From: NVTR01 sp036479015
Lineage (GTDB): Bacteria; Pseudomonadota; Alphaproteobacteria; Rhodobacterales; Rhodobacteraceae
Direction: 5' to 3'
DNA length: 64,000 nt
Assembly: GCA_036479015.1 (NCBI GenBank)
Contig: JAZGFB010000047.1
Location: 310,001-374,000 of the forward strand
Positions within the stretch are counted from its first letter, which is position 1. Every line of letters starts with the position of its first letter. This document shows, in pieces, positions 44,537 to 51,884 of this stretch. Both the position numbers and the translations under genes were made by a program. Under the pieces are notes generated by a model. It made no database searches, had not been told where the DNA came from, and worked only from the letters and a program-made list of their open reading frames with translations.

Positions 44537-44929
44537 CTAGTTCACCCGGCTCCAGGTTTGCTTTTTGCAGATCAGCCCACCGGCAACACAACCCGCGACT
44601 TTCAGAACGTCCCCCGACAGGGTCATCTTTGACTTAAAAACCTTATCGGTAGAAGGCTGCCATATCTGGCCATTCTTATAGCGGCCACCCGCAACTGCCT
44701 GCATATCCCACACCAGCTGACGGCCAATGTTTTCCGAGGCATATTCACCATCCGCATTAAACGTCCGGCTGATCACACCGCACAGCAAATTCCCGCACGG
44801 CGCAATGGTGACATAGGCAAATGCGCCGTCATCCACCTGGGTCTGCCAGGTGCCTTCCACGGCATCTTGGGCGAAAACGCTGCCTGCAAAGCCCAGCAGC
44901 AGTGCCACGACAAGTATAGCTTTTTTCAT
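44537..44929 (-). CDS. DUF2147 secreted protein
   Basis: A 130-aa protein with a signal peptide (KKAILVVALLLGFAGSVFAQ), so it is exported to the periplasm. The mature part begins DAVEGTWQTQVDDGAFAYVTIAPCGNLLCGVI and continues IGRQLVWDMQAVAGGRYKNGQIWQPSTDKVF, which fits DUF2147, a lipocalin-like small beta-barrel family of unknown function. Cysteines in ITIAPCGNLLCG and VAGCVAGGLICKK may form two disulfides. It is inverted relative to the his genes and divides them into two blocks; it has no evident link to histidine synthesis. Confidence 0.85.
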   Translation of the reverse strand: MKKAILVVALLLGFAGSVFAQDAVEGTWQTQVDDGAFAYVTIAPCGNLLCGVISRTFNADGEYASENIGRQLVWDMQAVAGGRYKNGQIWQPSTDKVFKSKMTLSGDVLKVAGCVAGGLICKKQTWSRVN

Positions 44930-45069
44930 AACTGTCTCCCTGTTTTATGCACCAGTTATGCCCCGCAACACTGAAAACGTGCAAGGCTGACGTTGGATCA
45001 CACATCCGCTTTGCAATTTCCCGCGCAACCTGCCAAAGACCGACCAACCAAACCGCACAGGCATGCCCC

Positions 45070-45792
45070 ATGATCCTATACCCCGCCATAGACCTGAAAG
45101 ACGGCGCCTGCGTGCGCCTGTATAAGGGCGAAATGGACCAGGCGACCGTGTTCAATGACAACCCGGCAGCACAGGCGCGCGCGTTTCAGGATGCGGGCTG
45201 TGAATGGCTGCATCTGGTGGATTTGAACGGGGCCTTTGCAGGTGAGCCGGTAAACGGCGCCGCGGTAGAAGCAATCCTGGCACAAACTGATGTGCCGGCG
45301 CAGTTGGGCGGCGGCATCCGCGACATGGCCACAATTGAAAGCTGGCTGTCCAAGGGGCTGGCCCGCGTCATCCTGGGCACTGTCGCCGTTGAAAACCCCG
45401 ATCTGGTGCGCGACGCGGCCCGCGCCTTCCCCGGCCAGGTCGCCGTCGGGCTGGACGCGCGCGCGGGCATGGTTGCCACCCGTGGCTGGGCCCGCGAAAC
45501 CGACATCAACGTCACCGACCTGGCACGATCATTTGAAGACGCAGGCGTCGCCGCCATCATCTACACCGACATCAATCGCGACGGCGCGATGCAGGGCCCC
45601 AACGTCACCGCCACCGCCGCACTGGCCAATGCCGTTTCAATCCCGGTGATCGCATCGGGGGGCGTAAGCTCCCTTGATGACCTGCAGGCGCTGAAAGATT
45701 GCGGCGCGCCGCTGGATGGTGCCATTTCTGGCCGTGCACTCTATGATGGGGCGATTGATTTGGGTCAGGCACTGGCCATCTTAAAGGAATAA
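45070..45792 (+). CDS. hisA: Phosphoribosylformimino-AICAR-phosphate isomerase HisA
   Basis: HisA catalyses the Amadori rearrangement of ProFAR to PRFAR. The protein has 240 aa in a (beta/alpha)8 barrel. The catalytic aspartates are Asp8 in LYPAIDLKDG and Asp129 in VAVGLDARAG; the phosphate sites are AQLGGGIRD and VIASGGVSS. I chose the ATG at 45070; a longer open frame begins at 44947 but its extra residues are not family-like. It is the first gene of the hisA-(small membrane protein)-hisF-hisE block. Confidence 0.96.
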   Translation: MILYPAIDLKDGACVRLYKGEMDQATVFNDNPAAQARAFQDAGCEWLHLVDLNGAFAGEPVNGAAVEAILAQTDVPAQLGGGIRDMATIESWLSKGLARVILGTVAVENPDLVRDAARAFPGQVAVGLDARAGMVATRGWARETDINVTDLARSFEDAGVAAIIYTDINRDGAMQGPNVTATAALANAVSIPVIASGGVSSLDDLQALKDCGAPLDGAISGRALYDGAIDLGQALAILKE

Positions 45793-45795
45793 CCC

Positions 45796-46098
45796 GTGAA
45801 ACGGCTGGCCTATTTCATTTTGTGGACCATCGTGCTGGCCTGCCCTTTGCCACTGGTCGCCGGTGCATGGTCGTCCTGGTTTGCTACTAAACATGGCTGC
45901 ACATTCAATGGGTCAAACTACCACCCTTGCATCGTTAACGGCACAGATTGGGGACACACGTTGGGGGCAGCCCTGATCAGCGGTTGGCTATTGTTGATCA
46001 CCATCCCTATGGGGGTAATAGCCCTGCTTGCAATCATCACCATTGCCGTCACCTGCGCCATCCGAAAACGTATAAAATCCAGGCCCAATAATGCTTAA
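45796..46098 (+). CDS. Small two-helix membrane protein inside the his operon
   Basis: A 100-aa frame starting with a GTG 3 bp behind the hisA stop. It has an N-terminal hydrophobic segment (LAYFILWTIVLACPLPLVAGAW), a short outside loop with two cysteines (TKHGCTFNGSNYHPCIVNG) and a second segment (LISGWLLLITIPMGVIALLAIITIAVT) with a basic tail. The loop cysteines could form a disulfide. I do not recognise a family. It overlaps the hisF start by 8 bp, so it is translated within the operon, but there is no evident link with histidine synthesis. Confidence 0.7.
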   Translation: MKRLAYFILWTIVLACPLPLVAGAWSSWFATKHGCTFNGSNYHPCIVNGTDWGHTLGAALISGWLLLITIPMGVIALLAIITIAVTCAIRKRIKSRPNNA

Positions 46099-46852
46099 AA
46101 CCCGCATCATCCCCTGCCTTGACGTCAAAGACGGACGCATTGTCAAAGGCATCAACTTCACCCAACTGATCGACGCTGGCGATCCGGTGGAAACCGCCAA
46201 GGCCTATGACGCGGCGGGCGCGGATGAGCTGTGTTTCCTGGACATTATGGCGACCGAAGAAAACCGCGGCACCATGTTTGATCTGGTCACCCGCACGGCC
46301 GAACAATGTTTCATGCCCCTGACCATCGGCGGCGGTGTGCGCACCCCTGACGATGTGCGCGCCCTTTTACTGGCCGGTGCCGACAAGGTATCGTTCAATT
46401 CCGCCGCTGTCGCCAACCCCGACGTGGTGGCCCAGGCCGCCAACCGCTTTGGCAGCCAATGCATCGTGGTCGCCATCGACGCCAAAACCACCTCCCCTGG
46501 CAAATGGGAAATATTCACCCATGGCGGACGGCGCGAAACCGGCATTGATGCGGTGGAATTTGCCCGCACTGTCGTGGCCAAAGGCGCCGGTGAAATCCTG
46601 CTGACCAGCATGGACCGCGATGGCACCAGATCCGGCTTTAACCTGCCCCTGACCCGCGCGATATCGGACGCCGTCAGCGTGCCGGTTATCGCGTCCGGCG
46701 GCGTTGGTACGCTGGACCATCTGGTGGAAGGCGTCACACTGGGCGGGGCATCGGCGGTGCTTGCCGCCTCAATCTTTCACTTTGGCACATTCACCATCCA
46801 GCAGGCCAAACACCATATGGCCGCCGCCGGTATCCCCATGAGGCTTACATGA
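46091..46852 (+). CDS. hisF: Imidazole glycerol phosphate synthase, cyclase subunit HisF
   Basis: HisF uses ammonia from HisH to turn PRFAR into imidazoleglycerol phosphate and AICAR. The protein has 253 aa in a (beta/alpha)8 barrel. The catalytic aspartates are Asp11 in RIIPCLDVKDG and Asp130 in IVVAIDAKTT; LTIGGGVRT and VIASGGVGT are phosphate sites. The ATG at 46091 lies inside the end of the small membrane gene, and the stop overlaps the hisE ATG by 4 bp. Confidence 0.98.
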   Translation: MLKTRIIPCLDVKDGRIVKGINFTQLIDAGDPVETAKAYDAAGADELCFLDIMATEENRGTMFDLVTRTAEQCFMPLTIGGGVRTPDDVRALLLAGADKVSFNSAAVANPDVVAQAANRFGSQCIVVAIDAKTTSPGKWEIFTHGGRRETGIDAVEFARTVVAKGAGEILLTSMDRDGTRSGFNLPLTRAISDAVSVPVIASGGVGTLDHLVEGVTLGGASAVLAASIFHFGTFTIQQAKHHMAAAGIPMRLT

Positions 46853-47160
46853 ACACACTTGAAAAACTGGCCGCCACCATTGCGGCCCGCAAATCTGCCG
46901 ATCCTGAAACATCCTGGACTGCGCGCCTGTTGGCAGCTGGTCCGGAAAAATGCGCCGAAAAGTTCGGCGAAGAAGCCGTAGAGGCAATTATCGAAGCCGT
47001 GAAGGGTGATCAAAAATCCCTGACCGCCGAAGCCGCCGATGTGTTGTACCATCTGTTGGTGATGCTGGCCGCGTGTGAAGTGCCACTGGCCGATGTTTTG
47101 GGGGAGTTGGAAACCCGAATGGGAACCTCTGGTCTGGATGAAAAAGCCGCGCGGAGCTAG
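46849..47160 (+). CDS. hisE: Phosphoribosyl-ATP pyrophosphatase HisE
   Basis: HisE hydrolyses phosphoribosyl-ATP to phosphoribosyl-AMP, the second step of histidine synthesis. The protein has 103 aa, the stand-alone form without a HisI domain. The MazG-like helical fold is marked by SWTARLLAAGPEKCAEKFGEEAVEAIIEA and DVLYHLLVMLAACE, with the acidic metal-binding residues EE and D. Its ATG overlaps the hisF stop. It is the last gene of the block and is followed by the dispersed repeat. Confidence 0.97.
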   Translation: MNTLEKLAATIAARKSADPETSWTARLLAAGPEKCAEKFGEEAVEAIIEAVKGDQKSLTAEAADVLYHLLVMLAACEVPLADVLGELETRMGTSGLDEKAARS

Positions 47161-47176
47161 GCGTTTGGGCGCGATT

Positions 47177-47216
47177 TTTCTGCGAAAAATCTGGTGCCTC
47201 CGGCGGGGATATTTAT
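47177..47216 (+). repeat. Dispersed GCCTCCGGCGGGG repeat, copy 3
   Basis: TTTCTGCGAAAAATCTGG is followed by TGCCTCCGGCGGGGATATTT, 17 bp behind the hisE stop. It is the closest relative of copy 1 (33560-33598) and, like it, follows a gene end. Confidence 0.75.
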
Positions 47217-47323
47217 GAAAAGAAGATATTGGGCGGGATTTTTATCTGCGCTGGTGTTTTTAGCCTGGGGTGGGTCCTGGCCCAAGGCTTGTTCCTGCAG
47301 GAATTGGCTGAAGCTTGCGCAAC

Positions 47324-47354
47324 AAAAAAACGCCCGATCAGTTTAGACCGGGCG
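47324..47354 (-). terminator. Rho-independent terminator for the YHS gene
   Basis: On the minus strand CGCCCG and CGGGCG pair around a 12-nt loop and run into seven T. It lies about 120 bp behind the YHS gene stop, giving a long 3' untranslated part. Confidence 0.85.
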
Positions 47355-47477
47355 CCAGTTGCGGAACGAGGGACAGTGAAAAAAGGACGGGGGTTCCAGA
47401 CCCGACCCAATATGTAATGTAGGTCGCAAATCGGGCTCTGGAAGGGCCGGTAAGCAAACTGTGATCAGGGGGGCCTA

Positions 47478-47936
47478 TCAGGCGTCCAGAACACCGGGCC
47501 AATGCATATCAGCCGCGGCCACATAGCCGGGAATATCTTTTTTCCAACGCCGCCGCACACCCTTGGAATAGTTCAGATACAGCTTACCGCCCTCAATGGT
47601 CCAGGCCTTGGGCACGGTGGTGGCAATGGAACCTTGCGCCATGGCAAAGGCGCAGTAGCCACCATATTGCGGCGCATAGCCACGGGGATCACCCTCAAAT
47701 TTGGCCATGTTTTCGGCCGATGCAAACCGCCACATGGACCCCATCCATTTCAGCATATGCGCGTCAGAGCCATCCACGGCCGTACCTTCGGTAAAATACC
47801 CCACCGGATCATAGCCATGGATCGCCACGCCATCGGTGTTGAAGACCGGGGCGCTGGCGGCAAAACCCTGACGGGGCAAGAGGGTGGCGCCAAGGGCGGC
47901 AAGCGGTAATATCAAAAATTGTCGGCGGTTGGTCAT
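47478..47936 (-). CDS. YHS domain-containing exported protein
   Basis: A 152-aa protein. The start TNRRQFLILPLAALGATLLPRQGFAAS is, in parts, a signal peptide with twin arginines, so Tat export is possible, as for proteins that bind their metal before export. The mature part has the YHS pattern: FNTDGVAIHGYDPVGYF, then FASAENMAKFEGDPRGYAPQYGGYCAFAMAQG. YHS domains are small, probably metal-binding modules; the exact role of this family is unknown. A terminator lies downstream. No operon partner is visible. Confidence 0.85.
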   Translation of the reverse strand: MTNRRQFLILPLAALGATLLPRQGFAASAPVFNTDGVAIHGYDPVGYFTEGTAVDGSDAHMLKWMGSMWRFASAENMAKFEGDPRGYAPQYGGYCAFAMAQGSIATTVPKAWTIEGGKLYLNYSKGVRRRWKKDIPGYVAAADMHWPGVLDA

Positions 47937-48059
47937 TGCGGTCTCCGGGTTAGCTGATATCGCCTAACATGGCGAAATTTGTGCCCAGCGCCTAGCCGCT
48001 TCGCGAAATTGTGAACCGGCAATTGGGGCGCGAAGACTACCGGCCAGGCACCATGAACA

Positions 48060-48269
48060 TCAGCTTTTGAAACCAAGTATGATTGGGTTTGCGTTCAGTA
48101 CATCGCCCAGATTGCTTCCAGTAATGTAGTTCGCCCCATCCCCTCCGGCCCACCAAGGCTCGCCGCCACACGAAACAAGCGCACTACCGCACCCTCCCCC
48201 CCGCCGCATCCGCCTCCAATCGATTTTCGTGATGTCGATATAGTTGGCTGCTAGTTTTATTGTCGCCAT
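48060..48269 (-). CDS. Short protein, perhaps RTX-like gene remnant
   Basis: A 69-aa frame starting ATIKLAANYIDITKIDW and ending GGDGANYITGSNLGDVLNANP plus a few residues. The end resembles one degenerate glycine/aspartate repeat of RTX calcium-binding proteins, but a working protein would have many such repeats. The middle is basic and Gly/Cys-rich and does not fit. It could be the joined ends of a deleted RTX-type gene, or a real small protein. The phrase ITKIDWRRMR recurs as ISKIDWGKMR in the next gene upstream, and both lie in an AT-richer stretch (about 48060-49070). Confidence 0.35.
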   Translation of the reverse strand: MATIKLAANYIDITKIDWRRMRRGGGCGSALVSCGGEPWWAGGDGANYITGSNLGDVLNANPIILGFKS

Positions 48270-48297
48270 AGGAAATATCCTTATGAAGTACTAAATT

Positions 48298-48993
48298 TCA
48301 TTTAGAGCTTTGGCCAAACGCTGCCAGGCGAAGACGTCCGTTCAAGAACCATCTCGCTACGAAAGACTCCAAATAGACTTGTGATTTAAAAAATTTTGAA
48401 CCTAGCCCACGTTGCCCCAGGTACCAAATTTGCGACTCCGCCGGGCTATTTGATGCGCTTATCTGTAAATATCTTTGCGACCCAAGTTCGTACACAAATA
48501 TTCGTGCATCCGTTAGCCCAATTGAAATGAACCACTGCTTGCTAATTGTCACGGAATTGATACTGGACAAAATCCGAAACATGCAGACCTCCACATCTTC
48601 ATGCAGGCGCATTTTCCCCCAATCAATTTTCGAGATATTCGGCGATTCAGAATTTCTTTCTTCCTCAATCAAACACGACCTGGCACTCGGCCACCTTTTT
48701 GCAGCTTTGATATCTGCCCGCTTGCTCGGGGGATTTCCCGATACCAGATAAGGATCGGTTTCCTCAGTTGACAAGTATTTGTATGGAATTTTGCAACCGT
48801 CATCAGCGGCGCAATTATCGCCGCCATCAGCCATTTCAACCTGATCAGACAACCCTTCCCCTGCGGCCAACACCAGATCAGCATACAAAACCACCACCGC
48901 CAGCACGAAACACGCAACAATTAGTGACCGGATTTGCCCCACCGCCCGCAGGGACTTAGCGGGCTGTTGTTGGCGTGTCAGTAATTTTGACAT
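48298..48993 (-). CDS. Membrane-anchored protein, unknown
   Basis: A 231-aa frame from the ATG at 48993, chosen because GAGGTGAG lies directly upstream. The N-terminus has a basic stretch and a hydrophobic segment (SLIVACFVLAVVVLYADLVLAAG), so it is secreted or anchored in the membrane. The mature part has paired cysteines (NCAADDGCKI) and the segment ISKIDWGKMRLHEDVEVCMFRIL, partly shared with the short frame downstream. I do not recognise the family. Base composition is lower in GC than the his genes, which suggests transfer. The first 14 codons of the longer frame (to 49035) are less likely coding. Confidence 0.6.
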   Translation of the reverse strand: MSKLLTRQQQPAKSLRAVGQIRSLIVACFVLAVVVLYADLVLAAGEGLSDQVEMADGGDNCAADDGCKIPYKYLSTEETDPYLVSGNPPSKRADIKAAKRWPSARSCLIEEERNSESPNISKIDWGKMRLHEDVEVCMFRILSSINSVTISKQWFISIGLTDARIFVYELGSQRYLQISASNSPAESQIWYLGQRGLGSKFFKSQVYLESFVARWFLNGRLRLAAFGQSSK

Positions 48994-49148
48994 TCTCACC
49001 TCATATGAAATGGTACAAATTCGTCGGGTCTTCAATATTCTCCGTAGCTCAATAGTAATCTCAAATTAAATGCTTTGTACGGCATCAGCCCCGGTTTCAC
49101 ACGGCTATTTATCAGCCCCCATCTGCCCGGCGCAAAACCGCAACGCGG

Positions 49149-49937
49149 CTATACCTTACCTGCGCGCCCCACCCCATACAGCGCCACCGCCGCCGCGTTG
49201 GACACATTCAGCGAACCAAACTCACCCCCGGCCGTTATTGTCACCAGCTGGTCACAGGTGGCGCGGGTCTTTTCACGCAACCCCGGCCCCTCGGCCCCCA
49301 GCACCAATGCCACCGGCCGCCCCGCCAGCGGCGTTAGCGCGGCTTCCAGCGTGGTTTCCGCCTCGCCTGCCAGACCCAGCAAAGTATAGCCCATATCCTG
49401 CAATTTCCCCATGGCATCCGCCAGATTGCGCACCCGCAGATAGGGCTGACGCTCCAACGCACCGGACGCCGATTTTGCCAATGCCCCGGTTTCCGGGGCG
49501 GCGTGGCGGGCTGTGGCGATCACGGCGCGGGCGCCAAACACCTCGGCTGATCGCAGTATCGCGCCAACATTATGCGGGTCCGTCACCTGATCCAACAGCA
49601 CCACCACCGGCACCTGACCCTCTGCTGCCAAACAGCGTTCCTCCAATGATCCCCAGTTCAGCGCCTTCACCTCAAGTGCGGCCCCCTGATGCACCGATCC
49701 CGGATCAAGCGGTGCTGCAAATTTGCGCGGGTCCGACAGCTCAGGCTCCAGCCCTGAACCTTCGACGCAATCGCCCAGCTTATCCAGCGCGTTTTTGGTC
49801 ACCACCAGCCGCAATTTCACCCGATCCGGGTTCAACAATGCGTCGCGCACCGTGTGCAGCCCAAACAACCATATGGTTTGCGCCGCCGAGGCCCGGCGAT
49901 CCTGTTCTTTTTTCACGACCCATTTAGGTTTTTTCAT
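49149..49937 (-). CDS. rlmB: 23S rRNA (guanosine2251-2'-O)-methyltransferase RlmB
   Basis: A SpoU/TrmH (SPOUT) family methyltransferase of 262 aa. The N-terminal substrate-binding domain starts WLFGLHTVRDALLNPDR; the knotted C-terminal domain has the three SPOUT motifs: VLLDQVTDPHNVGAILRSAEVFGA, PVALVLGAEGPGLREKTRATCDQLVTI in parts, and GSLNVSNAAAVALYGVGRA. The second binds SAM through the trefoil knot. RlmB modifies Gm2251 in the P loop of 23S rRNA; another TrmH target cannot be excluded. It is divergent from tRNA-Tyr. Confidence 0.9.
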   Translation of the reverse strand: MKKPKWVVKKEQDRRASAAQTIWLFGLHTVRDALLNPDRVKLRLVVTKNALDKLGDCVEGSGLEPELSDPRKFAAPLDPGSVHQGAALEVKALNWGSLEERCLAAEGQVPVVVLLDQVTDPHNVGAILRSAEVFGARAVIATARHAAPETGALAKSASGALERQPYLRVRNLADAMGKLQDMGYTLLGLAGEAETTLEAALTPLAGRPVALVLGAEGPGLREKTRATCDQLVTITAGGEFGSLNVSNAAAVALYGVGRAGKV

Positions 49938-50049
49938 GTTGCTGGTACCTTGATTTCACTGCGCGCCAGACAATGCCCGCCCCAGCCCGCGCCCGCAAGC
50001 CGATTTCGCCTTGACGCATGCCGAGGCGGCAGCTATTCCCGCCTTCGTT

Positions 50050-50133
50050 GGGCGACAGGCCGCAAGGTGTGGCAGGGGACTGTAACTCCCTCGCGGAGAC
50101 GCACGCCTGGTTCGATTCCAGGGTCGCCCACCA
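50050..50133 (+). tRNA. tRNA-Tyr (anticodon GTA)
   Basis: Acceptor GGGCGAC pairs with GTCGCCC, the anticodon stem GGGGA/TCCCT encloses CTGTAAC with anticodon GTA, a long variable arm follows as in class II tRNAs, and the T-arm is CCTGGTTCGATTCCAGG. CCA is encoded. Position 8 appears to be A instead of the usual T, and the D-arm is short. Confidence 0.87.
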
Positions 50134-50527
50134 CTTCCTTCAAGATCAAATCCTTAGGGATCAAGTGTTTCCTGTGGGCGGCACAGATATGACAATTGGC
50201 AAGCCCTCCCTTGATGCCCAATTCCAGCTTCCGCGTGGCTGATGTTTTTGCAATTCATCCAAGGTCATTCAAGAGAGCTTACTTTCTAAATCAAGTAAGG
50301 CTTTCCGCATCATACCCGCATATATTTTGGCTTATTGCCCGGCAAAAAGCCATCCTTAAAGAAACTAGCCACTTGCAACAATTTCTGACGATAGTCCAAA
50401 AGCTAGAGCCATCACTGAATGGCGCGTACAAGCGTTTTATTCACAAAGTAACTTTTTTCCACACAGGCTATATTTTACAAGGTAAGAGGTTGAGATAAAA
50501 CGTTTTTCTCAATGAGATTTAGGGGTG
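50134..50527. other. Non-coding stretch between tRNA-Tyr and the island scar
   Basis: A plus-strand frame at 50196-50498 has no recognisable motif and is not called. The sequence is more AT-rich than the flanking core genes, which fits leftover island DNA. Confidence 0.5.
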
Positions 50528-50540
50528 TACCCCCAGAATG
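50528..50540. repeat. TACCCCCAGAATG, left copy of an inverted pair
   Basis: The 13-bp sequence recurs as its reverse complement at 51083-51095 at the integrase start. Such GGGGGTA-containing sites near P4-type integrases are often arm-type binding sites. Confidence 0.55.
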
Positions 50541-50564
50541 AATTTTGACTACCAAATTCCGTGG

Positions 50565-51003
50565 TTACCCAGCATCAAGCCGACAAAAACGATCAGTCAC
50601 ACCATCGAAAAATGTATGCACGTAGTCTTTGATTTTCTGGGTTACCGTTTCCGAAACAGTTGCACGGCCTTTCAAACCCGGGCGCGTGTTCATAATTCCG
50701 ATCACACCATCACGCATCGGCGTCTTTTCATTGAATTGGTAGGTGCCAATGACATCTTGCAATCCTACTGGCTCTAAGTCTTCGGAATCGATGATTTGAC
50801 GCGCTCCCTCTAGTTTTTCTGCCGTCCAGAATGTTTCAAATTCTTCGCCGATGTCCCCGCCTTTCGGAGGGTCCGGGAAGTGATCGGTAATGAACCGTTC
50901 AATCAACTCTTTCTTGCTGCGTAACTACGTTTCCGTGTCAAGGATGTTGATGATTGATGTGCGTTGTTTTTCCCGTTCAGCCGGGGAAGCATCCTCATAT
51001 GTG
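50565..51003 (-). pseudogene. hsdR: Type I restriction enzyme HsdR, 3' remnant
   Basis: On the minus strand the frame reads YEDASPAEREKQRTSIINIL, then DTET, a TAG stop at 50925-50927, then LRSKKELIERFITDHF and on to QKIKDYVHTFFDGV before the stop at 50565. This matches in pattern the helical C-terminal end of HsdR, the motor subunit of type I restriction systems. Only about the last 145 codons of a normal protein of about 800-1000 aa remain, and the nonsense codon breaks them. The 5' side is joined directly to an integrase start. No hsdM or hsdS is present. Confidence 0.75.
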
Positions 51004-51085
51004 TGTACAACCCATCAAAACCCGCTACTTTTTAGGTCTTAACCTTTGGCTTTTGGTTTCGAATCTTTACGTCGCTCAGAGGCAT
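51004..51085 (-). pseudogene. Phage/P4-type tyrosine integrase, 5' remnant
   Basis: From the ATG at 51085 the minus strand reads MPLSDVKIRNQKPKVKT, a TAA stop, then KVAGFDGLYT. This is the start of the arm-binding domain of P4-family integrases (usual pattern PLTD-x-x-IRN-x-KP, then GL). About 27 codons remain before the sequence turns into hsdR. The start lies about 165 bp from the 3' end of tRNA-Thr, the usual place of such integrases. Confidence 0.7.
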
Positions 51086-51095
51086 TCTGGGGGTA
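51083..51095. repeat. CATTCTGGGGGTA, right copy of the inverted pair
   Basis: Reverse complement of 50528-50540. It overlaps the integrase ATG. Further GTACCC and TACCCCC elements lie at about 51118-51138. Confidence 0.55.
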
Positions 51096-51250
51096 ACGTA
51101 TTTTTGGTGTTTTCAATGTACCCTCAATTATACCCCCAAACTGAAAGGATAGTGGCGGATGGTAAGAAACGTGATTGGATAAACTCCTTCACAAACACCC
51201 TTATATACAAGGCTGAAACGGATGTCACTGGACGGTATAAAATGTTGAAA

Positions 51251-51326
51251 TGGTGCCCCCACACGGACTCGAACCGCGGACCTATTGATTACAAATCAAT
51301 TGCTCTACCAGCTGAGCTATAGGGGC
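51251..51326 (-). tRNA. tRNA-Thr (anticodon TGT)
   Basis: On the minus strand: acceptor GCCCCTA pairs with TGGGGGC, D-arm GCTCAGCTGGTAGAGC, anticodon stem ATTGA/TCAAT with loop TTTGTAA and anticodon TGT, T-arm with GGTTCGAGTCC. CCA is encoded. Its 3' end faces the integrase remnant, so it is the probable attachment site of the lost island. Confidence 0.96.
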
Positions 51327-51374
51327 ACTGGCGCGGGGTTTACGATGTTCATATGTGGCGCGCAACCCCGCTAA

Positions 51375-51884
51375 TTACAAAAGTGCCAGCCTGAAAGCAC
51401 CGTCGATAACCTGATCAATTGTACCATCTATACCCAGGCGACTAACATCGGTTTCTGCTGGTGTTGGCGGCTCAAGGGTTTCAAATTGGCTTTCCAAAAG
51501 CGACAGCGGCATATAATGCCCCTTTCTGCGGGCCATTCGTTCGCGAATAAGCTCATAACTTCCATCCAAATAGACAAAACGGCAGACGCCAACATTCCCC
51601 CGCAGAAAATCCCGATATATTCGTTTCAGCCCGGAACAGGCCACAAGCACATCAGATCCGGCGTCAGAATGTTGTTTTGCGGCCGCGCTCAGGTCTTGCA
51701 TCCAGCCCCAGCGCATTTCATCCGTCAGCGCAATTCCGGCGGCCATTGCCGCCACATTTTCTGGTGGCTGATACTCATCGCCTTCCAAAAAAACGCCGCC
51801 ATGTTTTAATGCCAGGGCCCGGGCAACTGTTGATTTCCCACAACCGGCAACGCCGATGATAAAGACTATTTTTCCGGCCATCAT
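51375..51884 (-). CDS. gntK: Gluconokinase
   Basis: Gluconokinase phosphorylates D-gluconate to 6-phosphogluconate, feeding the Entner-Doudoroff or pentose phosphate pathway. The protein has 169 aa, usual for the GntK/IdnK family. The P-loop is GVAGCGKST at residues 11-19. FLEGDEYQPPENVAAMAAGIALTDEMRWGW in parts is the substrate-binding segment with the HPPxN-like motif, and VACSGLKRIYRDFLRG is the third family motif. Its start overlaps the stop of the ABC permease by 1-3 bp, so it is cotranscribed with it, although no functional tie is evident. Confidence 0.92.
   Translation of the reverse strand: MMAGKIVFIIGVAGCGKSTVARALALKHGGVFLEGDEYQPPENVAAMAAGIALTDEMRWGWMQDLSAAAKQHSDAGSDVLVACSGLKRIYRDFLRGNVGVCRFVYLDGSYELIRERMARRKGHYMPLSLLESQFETLEPPTPAETDVSRLGIDGTIDQVIDGAFRLALL

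Larger units (their letters stand above)
47161..47477. other. hisE-YHS gap
   Basis: Besides repeat copy 3 and the minus-strand terminator, this 317-bp stretch holds no supported gene. The short frames present on both strands lack protein-like features. Confidence 0.6.

Noticed and set aside
50196..50498. A 100-codon plus-strand frame after tRNA-Tyr
   Set aside because: No recognisable motif or ribosome-binding site, and it lies in leftover island DNA.
50954..51322. A 122-codon plus-strand frame across the integrase scar and tRNA-Thr
   Set aside because: It runs antisense through the tRNA and the integrase remnant, so it is an accidental frame.
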